A stretch of DNA of 64,000 nucleotides from Phosphoribacter sp037045055 (lineage in GTDB: Bacteria; Actinomycetota; Actinomycetes; Actinomycetales; Dermatophilaceae). The position numbers and the translations under genes are program-made. This document shows, one piece after another, positions 50,682-59,789 of the stretch; the stretch's first letter is position 1; the number at the start of each line of letters is the position of its first letter. A model generated the notes under the pieces. The model was given only the letters and a program-made list of their open reading frames with translations, was not told where the DNA came from and searched no databases. The stretch covers positions 1,116,001-1,180,000 of the forward strand of contig JBAOHJ010000003.1 in NCBI GenBank assembly GCA_037045055.1, written 5' to 3'.

Positions 50682-51596
50682 CTAACCCGTCGCGCCCAGC
50701 GGCGGCACGACGATCCCCTCCGCGTCGCGCTTGGCCTGCCGGTCGGTGGCGTTCCACAGCTCCAGCGTCTGGGTGAGCCAGAACAGCGCGAACGCGGCGA
50801 TCACCACGACCTCGGCACCGAACACATCCGGCACGCCCTGCGCCGAACGCCGCCACAGGGTCAGCGCGAGCCCGCCGATCATCCCCAGCGCACTGACCAG
50901 GTATGCCGCGGTCGCCAGCACCGTGCGGGTCCGTCGGGCGGGCGAGCCGAGGATCTCGCGCACCGCCCCCACGCCGTTGATGAGGATGAGCAGGACGATC
51001 CCGCCGAACATCGACACGGCCGACCAGTTGTGCGCGTTGCGGACGAACCATCCCTCGAAGTCGCTCAGGTAACGCCAGGCGAGGAAGAGCACGAGCAGGT
51101 AGCCGACGCCGGCGACGACCAGGACGTACCAGCGGCGGTACTGCGAGTCCTGCGGGAGCCGCCACAGCGGGCGGACGAACACCCACCGGACGGCCTCGGC
51201 GACGGCCGCGGCCCCGAAGACGGCAGCCACGTTGAGCCGGATCGACGCCGGCAGCGGGTCGATGACGGCAGCGGCGTCCCGGCACAGGCGCACTGGATCC
51301 TCGAACGTCGGGACCATGGCCACGAGGAACGCCAGGAACCCGGACAGGTTGAGCACGACGTCCTCGAACGGCGAGCTGCCCTGATAGGCGATGAGACACA
51401 CGCCGATGGCGCACAACGCGGCGACGAAGACCGCATGGTTCGACGTGTAGTACGTCGCACTGATCGAGGACTCCACGCAGTCGGCGGCCCGGCTCTGCAG
51501 CCAGACCCCGAGCCCGAGGAACACCGTGAGGGCGAGTGGGGCGGCGCGCAGGTAACGGTAGGTGTTGCGGACGCTGTCGTCGGTGCCGGTGGCCAT
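50682..51596 (-). CDS. Polytopic membrane protein of unknown function
   Basis: 304 residues with about eight membrane helices. The first extracytoplasmic loop, SSISATYYTSNHAVFVAALC followed by AIGVCLIAYQG, resembles a family of bacterial membrane proteins with an SISAYYHT...VFVGSL.AIG signature and no known activity. The C-terminal 20 residues are cytoplasmic. ATG 51596 lies in a CCATACC context. No neighbour suggests a role. Confidence 0.7.
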   Translation of the reverse strand: MATGTDDSVRNTYRYLRAAPLALTVFLGLGVWLQSRAADCVESSISATYYTSNHAVFVAALCAIGVCLIAYQGSSPFEDVVLNLSGFLAFLVAMVPTFEDPVRLCRDAAAVIDPLPASIRLNVAAVFGAAAVAEAVRWVFVRPLWRLPQDSQYRRWYVLVVAGVGYLLVLFLAWRYLSDFEGWFVRNAHNWSAVSMFGGIVLLILINGVGAVREILGSPARRTRTVLATAAYLVSALGMIGGLALTLWRRSAQGVPDVFGAEVVVIAAFALFWLTQTLELWNATDRQAKRDAEGIVVPPLGATG

Positions 51597-51661
51597 ACCC
51601 GGATGCTCCCGCGCCCGGACCCGCAGCGGAAGCAGGGTGAGGGGGTGCGGTTGCCCGCGGG

Positions 51662-52291
51662 TCAGGCGCGTGCGCCGGAGGCGATCGAGTAGGTCCCCAG
51701 CCCGATGAGCACGACCCCGCCGGCGGCCTGGACGCCCTGGAGGCGTCGCGGGGAGCGAGCGAACCATCCACGGGCCGCGCCGGCGCCCAGCGCCCAGACA
51801 CTGTCGCCGAGGATCGCCACCACGGCGAAGATCGCCCCGAGGGCGGCCATCTGCGGTGCCGGTGCGGCCGTTGCCGGGACGAACTGCGGCAGCAGCGCGG
51901 TGAGGAAGACGAGGGTCTTGGGGTTGCTGACCCCGACGACGAAACCCGCGCGCAGGTCCGCCCCGGCCCCAGCGGAGCTCGGCCCGACCGTGGGGGCCGG
52001 CTCGCGACGACGCCGGATCGCCTGCACCCCGAGCCAGCCGAGGTAGAGGCCGCCGGCGACCCGGAGCACGACGAGGGCCCCCGACATGGCGGCGAGCAGC
52101 GCGCCCACTCCCGTGGCGATCGTCGCGGCCTGCACGGCCAACCCGGCGCCGTTGCCGACCACCGTGAGCAGCGCGCTGCGCCGCCCGAGCGTCAGGGCCC
52201 GCCCGACCGCGAACAGCACGCTCGGCCCGGGCACGGCGACGACGAGCACGCTCACCGGCACGAAGGCCACCAGGCTCGGCACGCAGATCAC
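51662..52291 (-). CDS. LysE/RhtB-family amino acid exporter
   Basis: 209 residues, six helices. The family signature at the start, VVAVPGPSVLFAVGRALTLG, and the central GFVVGVSNPKTLVFLTALLP are clear. It exports amino acids or derivatives; the substrate cannot be predicted. GTG 52291 is used; GTG 52282 nine bases later would also work. Confidence 0.9.
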   Translation of the reverse strand: MICVPSLVAFVPVSVLVVAVPGPSVLFAVGRALTLGRRSALLTVVGNGAGLAVQAATIATGVGALLAAMSGALVVLRVAGGLYLGWLGVQAIRRRREPAPTVGPSSAGAGADLRAGFVVGVSNPKTLVFLTALLPQFVPATAAPAPQMAALGAIFAVVAILGDSVWALGAGAARGWFARSPRRLQGVQAAGGVVLIGLGTYSIASGARA

Positions 52292-52447
52292 CGCCGCAGC
52301 GTAACCCCCGCGTGGACGCCGGCAGGCGTAGCGTCGACGTCCTGGGATCGACCGGCCCCCGGCCTGGCCGCTCGGACGTGCGCCGCTCCCATCGCGGGCC
52401 TGCGCGCCCGGCTCGGTCCCCGGGCCCGACGTCGAAGGAGAGCTGTC

Positions 52448-53806
52448 GTGGACGTGTTCGACGTGGCGGTCATCGGGATGGGTCCCGGCGGTGAGCACGT
52501 CGCCGGCACCCTCGCCGAGGCGGGCCTGCGGGTCCTCGGGGTCGAGCGGGCCCTGGTGGGTGGGGAGTGCCCGTACTGGGGGTGCGTGCCGACCAAGATG
52601 ATGGTCCGGGCCGCCGACGCGCTCGCCGAGGCCCGGCGGGTGCCCCAACTGGCCGGGTCGACCGGCGTCGTCGTGCCGGACTGGGCCCCGGTGGCGGCGC
52701 GGATCCGGGCCGAGGCGACCGACACCTGGGACGACACCGTGGCCGCCGACCGTTTCGTCGGCAAGGGCGGCGTGCTCGTCCGCGGCGCCGGCCGGGTCCT
52801 CTCGCCGACCGAGTTCACCGTCGGGGACACCCGGTATGCCGTGCGGCGCGGGATCGTCGTGGCCACCGGGAGCTCGCCCGCGGTGCCGCCGATCCCGGGG
52901 CTCGCCGAGGTGGGCTACTGGACCAACCACGACCTCGTCGAGGCGACGACGCTGCCCGAGGCGTTGGTCATCCTCGGCGGCGGCGCGATCGGCTGCGAGC
53001 TGGGCCAGGTGGTCGCCCGGTTCGGGGTGCGGGTGGGCATCGTCGAGGCGGCGCCCCGGCTGCTGCCCCTCGAGGAGCCGCAGGCCGGCACCCTGCTGGC
53101 CGACGTGCTCACCGAGCAGGGCGTGCGGGTGGCGGTGGGTGTCGCCGCCCAGCAGGTGACCCGGGCCGGCTCCGAGGTGCAGGTCCGGCTCGCCGACGGG
53201 TCGGTCGTGACCGGGGACCGCGTCCTCGTGGCCACCGGCCGACGGGTCGACGTCGGCGGCGTCGGGCTTCCCGCCGTGGGCGTCGACCCGTCGGCCCGCT
53301 CGGTCCCCGTCGACGAGCGGTGCCGAGTGGTAGACGGGGTCTGGGCGGTCGGCGACGTCACCGGCCAGGGCGCCTTCACCCACGTGGCGATGTACCAGGC
53401 CGGGATCGTCGTGCGGGACATCCTCGGTCAGCCGGGGCCGCCCGCCGACTACCGCGCCGTGGCCCGGGTGACCTTCACCGACCCCGAGGTCGGTGCCGTC
53501 GGGCTGACCGAGGGGCAGGCCCGCGAGCAGCTGGCGCACGTGCAGGTCGGCCAGACGCAGGTGCCCTCGACGGCTCGGGGTTGGATGCACAAGGTCGGCA
53601 ACGAGGGGTTCATCACGCTCGTCGCCGACGCCGACCGCGGTGTGCTGGTCGGTGCGACCACGATGGGTCCGGCCGGCGGCGAGGTCCTCGGGGCGCTGGC
53701 CGTCGCGGTCCACGCCCAGGTCCCGCTCGAGGTGTTACGGTCGATGATCTACGCCTACCCCACGTTCCACCGCGGCATCGAGGATGCGCTGGCCGCGTTG
53801 CGGTGA
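52448..53806 (+). CDS. FAD-dependent pyridine nucleotide-disulfide oxidoreductase, lipoamide dehydrogenase/mercuric reductase-like
   Basis: 452 residues. FAD motif VAVIGMGPGGEHVAG, redox-active cysteines in GGECPYWGCVPTK, NAD motif LVILGGGAIGCELGQV, second FAD motif VWAVGDVTGQGAFTHVA. At the dimer interface the usual HxxxxE (AHPTxSE) is replaced by IYAYPTFHRGIEDAL, so the catalytic His of true lipoamide dehydrogenases is missing at its usual position. It is therefore probably a different reductase of the group. GTG 52448 is supported by AAGGAGAG upstream. Confidence 0.88.
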   Translation: MDVFDVAVIGMGPGGEHVAGTLAEAGLRVLGVERALVGGECPYWGCVPTKMMVRAADALAEARRVPQLAGSTGVVVPDWAPVAARIRAEATDTWDDTVAADRFVGKGGVLVRGAGRVLSPTEFTVGDTRYAVRRGIVVATGSSPAVPPIPGLAEVGYWTNHDLVEATTLPEALVILGGGAIGCELGQVVARFGVRVGIVEAAPRLLPLEEPQAGTLLADVLTEQGVRVAVGVAAQQVTRAGSEVQVRLADGSVVTGDRVLVATGRRVDVGGVGLPAVGVDPSARSVPVDERCRVVDGVWAVGDVTGQGAFTHVAMYQAGIVVRDILGQPGPPADYRAVARVTFTDPEVGAVGLTEGQAREQLAHVQVGQTQVPSTARGWMHKVGNEGFITLVADADRGVLVGATTMGPAGGEVLGALAVAVHAQVPLEVLRSMIYAYPTFHRGIEDALAALR

Positions 53807-53872
53807 GCGTCGCGGCCCGCGCTCGCGATCGGGGGCCTGCCGCCGGCTCGGCCCGCGCGGCATACTCCACGC

Positions 53873-55099
53873 ATGTCGCTCGTCCCGGTGCCGTTGTGGC
53901 GCCCCATGACCGGTCGCGACCGCCACGAGGCGGGTCGCGCGGCCACCCCCCTGGAGTTGCTCTTCGACCTGGTCTTCGTCGTGGCGATCGCCAGCGACGC
54001 GGCATACCTGCACCACGGGCTGTCGGCCGGCGACTGGGGGGCGCTGTCCGGCTACACGCTGACGTGGTTCGGCATCTGGTGGGCCTGGGTGAGCTACACG
54101 TGGTTCGCCTCGGCCTACGACACCGACGACGTGGTCTTCCGGGTGCTGTCCCTCGTGGTGATGACCGGGGCGCTGATGTTCGCTGCCGCGGTGCCCGAGC
54201 TGGCGCCGACCGGGCAGTCGGTGATGGGCGTCGCCGGGTATGCCGTGATGCGGTTCGGCCAGGTGGGTCTGTGGTTGCGGGCCGCGGCGGACGACCCCGA
54301 GCGGCGGCGGACCGCCCTGACGTACGCCGTGCTCATCTCGCTGGTGCAGGTGCTGTGGGTGGGCCGGCTCTGGCTGCCGGCGAGCCTGTCGTGGTCGTTC
54401 TTCGTCCTGGTCGGGCTCGAGCTGCTCGTCCCGGTGGTCGCCGAGTCGCGCGGCAACACCCCCTACCACCCGCACCACATCGCCGAGCGGTTCGGGCTGT
54501 TGGCGATCATCGCGCTCGGCGAGGTCGTCCTGTCGACCGTGCAGAGCATCCAACAGGCCATCGCCTCAGCAGCGCCGGCCGAGGGTGGGGCCGGGCACAC
54601 CGCCCCGTATGCCGCCGCCGGTGTCGGGTGGGACATGCTGCCGCTGGTCATCGGTGGCCTGCTGGTCGTCTACTCGACGTGGTGGCTGTACTTCAAGACC
54701 GAGAACGCCAGCCTGCTGCAGCGGCGGCCGTGGACGGCCTGGGTGTTCTCCTACGGCCACCTGCCGGTGTACGCCTCGATCGCCGCGATCGGGGCGGCCC
54801 TGTCGGCGGCCATCGACGTGACGACCGGGGCGGCGGCGGTGTCGTCGCGGCCGGTCGCCGTGGCACTGGCTGCCGCCGTGGCGGTGACCGTCCTCGGGCT
54901 GGCCGGCATCCACGCGGTGTGCGGGGGCAGCCGTCGGGTGCTGCGCCCGGCCGCCCTGGTCGCCGTCGCAGCGCTGGGCTCGACGTTGGTGGACGCCTCG
55001 ATGCCGTTCTCCGTGCTGCTCGTCGGGCTGCCCCTGGCCGGCGCGGTCGCCGAGCACGTGCGACGCAGCACCCGCGGCACGCTCGGCTCCGAGCCCTGA
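53873..55099 (+). CDS. Low-temperature-requirement A (LtrA) family membrane protein
   Basis: 408 residues, about 11-12 helices. The LtrA signature is in the first 70 residues: ATPLELLFDLVFVVAIAS and WFGIWWAWVSYTWFAS; later RFGLLAIIALGEVVLSTVQS. LtrA was named for growth at low temperature in Listeria; the biochemical role is unknown. ATG 53873 is where homology begins. Confidence 0.9.
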   Translation: MSLVPVPLWRPMTGRDRHEAGRAATPLELLFDLVFVVAIASDAAYLHHGLSAGDWGALSGYTLTWFGIWWAWVSYTWFASAYDTDDVVFRVLSLVVMTGALMFAAAVPELAPTGQSVMGVAGYAVMRFGQVGLWLRAAADDPERRRTALTYAVLISLVQVLWVGRLWLPASLSWSFFVLVGLELLVPVVAESRGNTPYHPHHIAERFGLLAIIALGEVVLSTVQSIQQAIASAAPAEGGAGHTAPYAAAGVGWDMLPLVIGGLLVVYSTWWLYFKTENASLLQRRPWTAWVFSYGHLPVYASIAAIGAALSAAIDVTTGAAAVSSRPVAVALAAAVAVTVLGLAGIHAVCGGSRRVLRPAALVAVAALGSTLVDASMPFSVLLVGLPLAGAVAEHVRRSTRGTLGSEP

Positions 55100-55127
55100 A
55101 CGCGCGGGCGCCGCGGAGCGCGTGCCG

Positions 55128-55258
55128 TCAGGGGCAGACCACCGCCTGACCGAGCAACTCGCCCTGGGCCATGGCGGTCAGGGCCCCGGCGACGCCGTCC
55201 AGCCCGACCCGGCGGTCGATGCCCGGGCGGACCGACCCGTCGGAGTCCGCCGACGATA
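55128..55258 (-). pseudogene. C-terminal scrap of an MDR-type zinc/quinone oxidoreductase
   Basis: The minus frame ending at TGA 55128 reads GIDRRVGLDGVAGALTAMAQ then GELLGQAVVCP, the usual C-terminus of medium-chain dehydrogenase/reductases (DGVAxALxxLxxGxxxGKxVV). Only about 43 codons remain, and no other part of the gene is nearby. A deletion relic next to the YczE-like gene. Confidence 0.6.
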
Positions 55259-55321
55259 ACCAACGCGCCGGGTCGTCCCCGGTCCGGCCGACCGGTCCGG
55301 CGGGCGTGGAACGATGAGGTG

Positions 55322-55942
55322 ATGAGCCGCCTGCCCCCGAGCGTCCTGTTGCTCGGGGGCTGCGTCGTGCTGGGCGCGGGGGTCGGGATGCTCCTGGTCG
55401 GGGACGTCGGCTCCGACGGCTTCTCCACGCTGGTTAACGGGCTCGCCCGCGCGTCGGGTATGCCGTTCTGGGCGGCCAACCTCCTGGTCGCCTGCGGCTT
55501 TCTCGGAGTCGCGTCGGCGCGCCGGGTCCGGCCCGGTTGGGGCAGCGTCACCCAGATCGTGCTCGTCGGGTTCGTCGTCACCGTGGTCCTGTCCGTGCTG
55601 CCGCGACCGGAGGGCTGGGCGGGGCGGATCGCGATGGTGGCCGCAGCCTTCCCGGTGCTCGCGGCGGGGATCGCGGCATACCTCGGAAGTCACAGCGGCG
55701 CGGGGCCAGCCGAGGCGGCGGCGCTCGCCTGGGACCCACCGATCCCGTTCCGCTGGAGCTACAACCTCGTCCAGGGGGTGAGTGCGCTGGTCGGCTGGCT
55801 GCTCGGCGCCACGGTCGGGCCGGGAACGATCGCCGTCGTCGTCCTGCTGGGGCCGCTCATCGACCTGGCCAGTCGGCTGCTGCGTCTCGAGGTCCACCAG
55901 GGCGCGGTGGCGCCCTCACCGTCGGACCGCCGCCCCTCGTAG
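55322..55942 (+). CDS. YczE/YyaS-type integral membrane protein
   Basis: 206 residues with five to six helices: VLLLGGCVVLGAGVGMLLVG, SDGFSTLVNGLARASGMPFW, GTIAVVVLLGPLIDLASRLL. This matches the YczE/YitT-like family of unknown transport function, often near regulators. ATG 55322 is used; the ribosome site is poor (GATGAGGT overlaps closely). Confidence 0.78.
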   Translation: MSRLPPSVLLLGGCVVLGAGVGMLLVGDVGSDGFSTLVNGLARASGMPFWAANLLVACGFLGVASARRVRPGWGSVTQIVLVGFVVTVVLSVLPRPEGWAGRIAMVAAAFPVLAAGIAAYLGSHSGAGPAEAAALAWDPPIPFRWSYNLVQGVSALVGWLLGATVGPGTIAVVVLLGPLIDLASRLLRLEVHQGAVAPSPSDRRPS

Positions 55943-56146
55943 CCCGGTAGCGCGCCCGAGCGCGCACGGTCGCGTCTCGCCTGTCCAGCATCTGCCGCAT
56001 CGGGGGCAGCCCCGACGCGTGCATGCCCGGCTCCGACGCGGGTAGTAGGGCACGAGCGAGCCGACCGTGGTTCGCGGGCACGGGTGTCGTTCGAGTCGTC
56101 GGTCCGATGCAGATCGCCGGCCGAGCTGGCGGAAGGGAGTCCGGGG

Positions 56147-56677
56147 ATGGCCAGGTTCGTGTTCGGGATGAATCAGAGCCTCGACGGCTACGTCGACCAC
56201 ACGGCGTTCGGGCCCGGGCCGACGCTCTTCGACCACTTCGTCGAGCAGGCTCGGGCCCAGGCGGGATCGGTGTACGGGCGGCGGATGTACGAGATCATGC
56301 GCTACTGGGACGACGACGATCCCGGCTGGCACGAGGCGGAACGGGAGTTCGCCGTCGCATGGCGGCGCCAACCCAAGTGGGTCGTCTCGGGCTCGCTGAC
56401 GTCCGTCGGACCCAACGCCACCCTGCTCCACGACGATCTCGAGCGCGCTCTGCGCGCGGTGAAGGCCCAGCATGACGGGGAGATCGAGGTCGCCGGACCG
56501 ACGCTGGCGAGCCGCCTCACCGAGCTGGGCATGATCGACGAGTACCGGATCTACCTGCACCCGGTCGTGCTCGGGCACGGCACGCCGTTCTTCGCCGGCC
56601 CTCGGCCCCCGCTGCGCCTCACCGGCCACGAGCAGATCGGCGAGGACGTCCTGAGGGTGACCTACGCGCCCGCCTGA
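56147..56677 (+). CDS. Dihydrofolate reductase-fold protein (RibD C-terminal/YyaP-like)
   Basis: 176 residues. FVFGMNQSLDGYVDHTAFGP at the start, SVYGRRMYEIMRYW, KWVVSGSLTSVG, EIEVAGPTLASRLTELGMID and EYRIYLHPVVLGHGTPFF define the RibD-C/DHFR-like family common in actinobacteria. It probably reduces a pterin- or flavin-like substrate with NADPH; a housekeeping DHFR is less likely. AAGGGAG about 8 bases before ATG 56147. Confidence 0.9.
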   Translation: MARFVFGMNQSLDGYVDHTAFGPGPTLFDHFVEQARAQAGSVYGRRMYEIMRYWDDDDPGWHEAEREFAVAWRRQPKWVVSGSLTSVGPNATLLHDDLERALRAVKAQHDGEIEVAGPTLASRLTELGMIDEYRIYLHPVVLGHGTPFFAGPRPPLRLTGHEQIGEDVLRVTYAPA

Positions 56678-56718
56678 CCCCACGAGGGTGCCGGCGGTGA
56701 CCGCACCGGTGCGTCGCC

Positions 56719-58707
56719 TCACCCGCCCGTGCGGGTATGCCGCGCGCCCCGCCCGAGCGCGAGCGCGGTGTTGATCAGCCCGACGTGACTGAACGCCTGG
56801 GGGGTGTTGCCCAGGTGGTTGCCGGTCGCCGGGTCCCACTGCTCGCTGAGCAGTCCCACGTCGTTGCGCAGCGCGAGCAGCCGCTCGAACAGCTCCCGGG
56901 CCTCGGCCGGCCGGCCGACGAGGGTCAGGGCGTCGGCCAGCCAGAAGCTGCAGGCGAGGAAGACCCCCTCGTCGCCGGGCAGCCCGTCGACGGTCCCGGC
57001 CCGGGTCACCGGGTCGGCGTCGGGCCGGTAGCGCACGACGAAGCCCTCCTCGGTGAGCTCCCGTCGGACCGCGTCGACCGTCCCGACCACGCGGGGGTCC
57101 TCGGCGGGGAGGAACCCCACCCGGGGGATGAGCAGCAGCGCGGCATCCAGTCCACGCGACCCGTAGTACTGGGTGAAGGTGTTGCGGCTGCTGTCGAAGC
57201 CGCGCTGGCACACCTGGCGATGCACCGCCGACCGGGCGGCTCGCCACCGCTGCAGCGGAGCGTCGAGGCCCGAGCGCTGCGCAGTGCGGATCATCCGGTC
57301 GAAGCCCACCCAGGCCATGACCTTGGAGTGCACGAAGTGCTGGCGCGGCCCGCGGACCTCCCAGAGCGAGCTGTCCGGCCGGTGCCAGGCCCCTTCGAGG
57401 TAGTCGGCGAGGACCGACTGGAGAGTCCAGGCGTCGTCCTCGTCGGCCAGGCCAGCCCGCCGGGCGGTGTGCAGGCCGTCGAGGACCTCCCCGTAGACGT
57501 CGAGCTGGAACTGCCCGGCCGCCGCGTTGCCGACCCGGACCGGGCGCGAACCGGCATACCCCCCGAGCCAGTCGAGCTCGATCTCGGGCAGCCGCCGGCG
57601 CCCGACGAGGGAGTACATGATCTGCAGGTCGTCGGGGTCGCCGGCCACGGCGCGTAGCAGCCAGTCCCGCCAGGCGCTGGCCTCCGCGACGTAGCCGGCC
57701 CCGGCCAACGCCTGCAGGGTGAAGGCGGCGTCGCGCAACCAGCAGAACCGATAGTCCCAGTTGCGGGTGCCGCCGGGCTGTTCGGGCAGCGACGTCGTCG
57801 CGGCGGCGGCGATCCCCCCGCTCGGCTCGTAGGTGAGCGCCTTGAGCACGACCACAGACCGACGGACCGCGTCGGCATACGCGCCGCGGTAGGAGCAGCG
57901 CCCCATCCACTCGTGCCAGTAGTCGCGGGTCTGCTCGAGCAGCGTCCCGGCGTCGTAGCGCCGCGGCGGGTCGCCGTAAGAGGGGGCCCAGGTGAAGACG
58001 AAGGGGACCCGGTCTCCCGCCGTGACGTCGAAGGTCGCCAGGCTGCGCATATTCCGCCCGTGCAGGCGCACGGGGGCGTCCAGCCACAGGGAGTCCGGGC
58101 CGGCGATGCCGACCCAGCGTTCCCCGCCGTGGCGCACCCACGGCACGACACGGCCGTAGTCGCAGCGGACGACGAGCTCCACGCCCATGGACACCCGCCC
58201 CGAGACGCCGGTGACGATGCGGACGAGGTCGGGCTCGCGGCCACGCCGGGGCATGAGGTCGGTCGTCACGACTCGACCCTCGGGGGTCTGCCAGGTCGTC
58301 TCGAGGATCATCGTGTCGGGCAGGTAGCGCCGGCTCGTGCAATTCCCGCCGGCAAGGGGGGCGATCCGCCACCGGCCGGCCTTGGGCCCACCGAGCAGGG
58401 CCGCGAAGACCGCGGCCGAGTCGAACGCGGGCAGGCACAACCAGTCGATCGACCCGTCGCGCCCGAGCAGGGCCGCGGTCTGCAGGTCGCCGATCACGGC
58501 GTAGTCCTTGATGCGCGACGCGGGGCCGGGCTCCCAGAGGCCGTGGTCCTGCCCGTCGGGCTGGCGCCGATCCTCACCCGGGGCGGTTGCCGCGCGCACC
58601 GCCTGGGCCCCGCAGTGGGGCACGCCGCCCAGGCCGACCCGCTCGGTGTCGGCGGCGGCGGGGGTGCCCGGTGCCGGCCCGGTGCCGCGCGGCGGAGGCT
58701 CGGTCAC
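56719..58707 (-). CDS. GH15-family glucoamylase/trehalase-like protein
   Basis: 662 residues. After a 65-residue Pro/Arg-rich N-terminal extension comes the family start IKDYAVIGDLQTAALLGRDG, then SIDWLCLPAFDSAAVFAALL. The (alpha/alpha)6 catalytic barrel has RNWDYRFCWLRDAAFTL and the acid/base region GVFLACSFWLADAL, with LLSEQWDPATGNHLGNTPQA and FSHVGLINTALAL near the end. Actinobacterial members hydrolyse trehalose or dextrins in the cytoplasm. GTG 58707 is the first good start; GTG 58752 is an alternative. The long N-terminal tail is unusual and the start may be later. Confidence 0.9.
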   Translation of the reverse strand: MTEPPPRGTGPAPGTPAAADTERVGLGGVPHCGAQAVRAATAPGEDRRQPDGQDHGLWEPGPASRIKDYAVIGDLQTAALLGRDGSIDWLCLPAFDSAAVFAALLGGPKAGRWRIAPLAGGNCTSRRYLPDTMILETTWQTPEGRVVTTDLMPRRGREPDLVRIVTGVSGRVSMGVELVVRCDYGRVVPWVRHGGERWVGIAGPDSLWLDAPVRLHGRNMRSLATFDVTAGDRVPFVFTWAPSYGDPPRRYDAGTLLEQTRDYWHEWMGRCSYRGAYADAVRRSVVVLKALTYEPSGGIAAAATTSLPEQPGGTRNWDYRFCWLRDAAFTLQALAGAGYVAEASAWRDWLLRAVAGDPDDLQIMYSLVGRRRLPEIELDWLGGYAGSRPVRVGNAAAGQFQLDVYGEVLDGLHTARRAGLADEDDAWTLQSVLADYLEGAWHRPDSSLWEVRGPRQHFVHSKVMAWVGFDRMIRTAQRSGLDAPLQRWRAARSAVHRQVCQRGFDSSRNTFTQYYGSRGLDAALLLIPRVGFLPAEDPRVVGTVDAVRRELTEEGFVVRYRPDADPVTRAGTVDGLPGDEGVFLACSFWLADALTLVGRPAEARELFERLLALRNDVGLLSEQWDPATGNHLGNTPQAFSHVGLINTALALGRGARHTRTGG

Positions 58708-59120
58708 CGCGTGCGCCCCGCGATCTCGACGACGTCGACGGCGACTGCCCACATGCCCGGGCCATACCCGCTATCGGTCGACCTATCCGCGGCCCTGACC
58801 CCGCCTGCCCATCCGAGTGCTCCCAGGCGCCCGACGGCGGGTCCTCCCCGGCGAGAGCCGGGCTGGCCCACGCTCTGGCCGCCACGTCGGATCGGGTCGA
58901 CGCCGACCACGTCCTGGCGCCACGGGTCCCGCACGCTCTGCACGTGTCGGTGCTGCGGCCATCGGCGACACCGACGCGGCGCCGCTGGCGGCAGCGGCGG
59001 CACCCGGATGGCCGGTGGCGCGCCTCGCGGGCGGTCAGCTGCACGTGCTGAGCGCCCCGGCGGGGTGGTCGAGCGGATCGGGGCGCCCGCTGAGACTCTC
59101 CCGACGCGGCCGCGCTCGCC
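58708..59120. other. Intergenic region, no gene supported
   Basis: 413 bp between the GH15 gene and the maleylpyruvate-isomerase-like gene. A plus-strand frame around 58960-59070 reads DTDAAPLAAAAAPGWPVARL then AGGQLHVLSAPAGW and looks faintly protein-like, perhaps a decayed gene end, but no family could be named. Confidence 0.4.
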
Positions 59121-59726
59121 TCACGCCGGCGGGCGCCAGGAGGGGTCGCGGCCGAGCCAGCCGACCAGACGCTCGTAGGGCCCGGCGTCGTCGGCGACGT
59201 CGACGACCTCGCCGAAGGGCCAGTCCTCGCGACCGTCGCGCGGGATGAACCGCCGGGCGGCCTGGGCCATCGGCGCGGCGAGCGCCGGGTCGAGCTCGTC
59301 GGCCCGGCCCAGAGCGGTGGCCAGATCCCACGCGTGGGTGACCAACTCCTGGGTGTAGCGCAGCGCCCCCACTCGACCCGGCAGCTGCACGCCCGGCGGC
59401 AAGGTCATGACTCGGTCGAGCACGGCGTCGTCCGACCAGACGGCGACGAGGCGGTCCCGGTCCGCGCCAGCGGTGGCCGCCCACTCACCCTCCGGTATGC
59501 CGGTCACCACCGTCGTCGTCCCGGTGTAGTCCCCGCCCTCGGCGACGTGGGTGATCCGACGAAACACGGCCACTACGTGGCCGGTGAGCGCCTCGACGTC
59601 GAACTCCGCACAGGGCGTGGGCCGGCGCAGATCGGCCGGTGTCACCTCGCAGATCAGCCGTGCGGCCTGGTCGGCGGCGGCGAAGAAGGCGGGACGGGGG
59701 TCGCTGGTCATCGCATCGGTAGTCAT
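59121..59726 (-). CDS. Mycothiol-dependent maleylpyruvate isomerase-fold protein (TIGR03086-like)
   Basis: 201 residues. A DinB/MDMPI four-helix N-terminal domain: FFAAADQAARLICEVTPADL, RPTPCAEFDVEALTGHVVAV; the metal-binding histidines would be His50 and that in TQELVTHAWDLATALG. TIGR03086-type proteins carry a metal site and may conjugate or transfer mycothiol. Divergent from a WYL regulator with a shared 25-bp palindromic operator, so it is almost surely its target. ATG 59726. Confidence 0.85.
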   Translation of the reverse strand: MTTDAMTSDPRPAFFAAADQAARLICEVTPADLRRPTPCAEFDVEALTGHVVAVFRRITHVAEGGDYTGTTTVVTGIPEGEWAATAGADRDRLVAVWSDDAVLDRVMTLPPGVQLPGRVGALRYTQELVTHAWDLATALGRADELDPALAAPMAQAARRFIPRDGREDWPFGEVVDVADDAGPYERLVGWLGRDPSWRPPA

Positions 59727-59746
59727 GCCACCGACCCTGGCCCACC

Positions 59747-59771
59747 TAACCTGACAACTACGGTCAGGTTA
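59747..59771. promoter_or_regulatory. Palindromic operator between the MDMPI-like gene and the WYL regulator
   Basis: A perfect inverted repeat, TAACCTGAC-7 bases-GTCAGGTTA, centred in the 63-bp gap between the two divergent starts. Position and symmetry indicate the binding site of the WYL/HTH regulator, controlling both genes. The right half (GTCAGGTTA) ends 18 bp before the regulator's start. Confidence 0.8.
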
Positions 59772-59789
59772 TCGTGGCATTCTCGAAGG

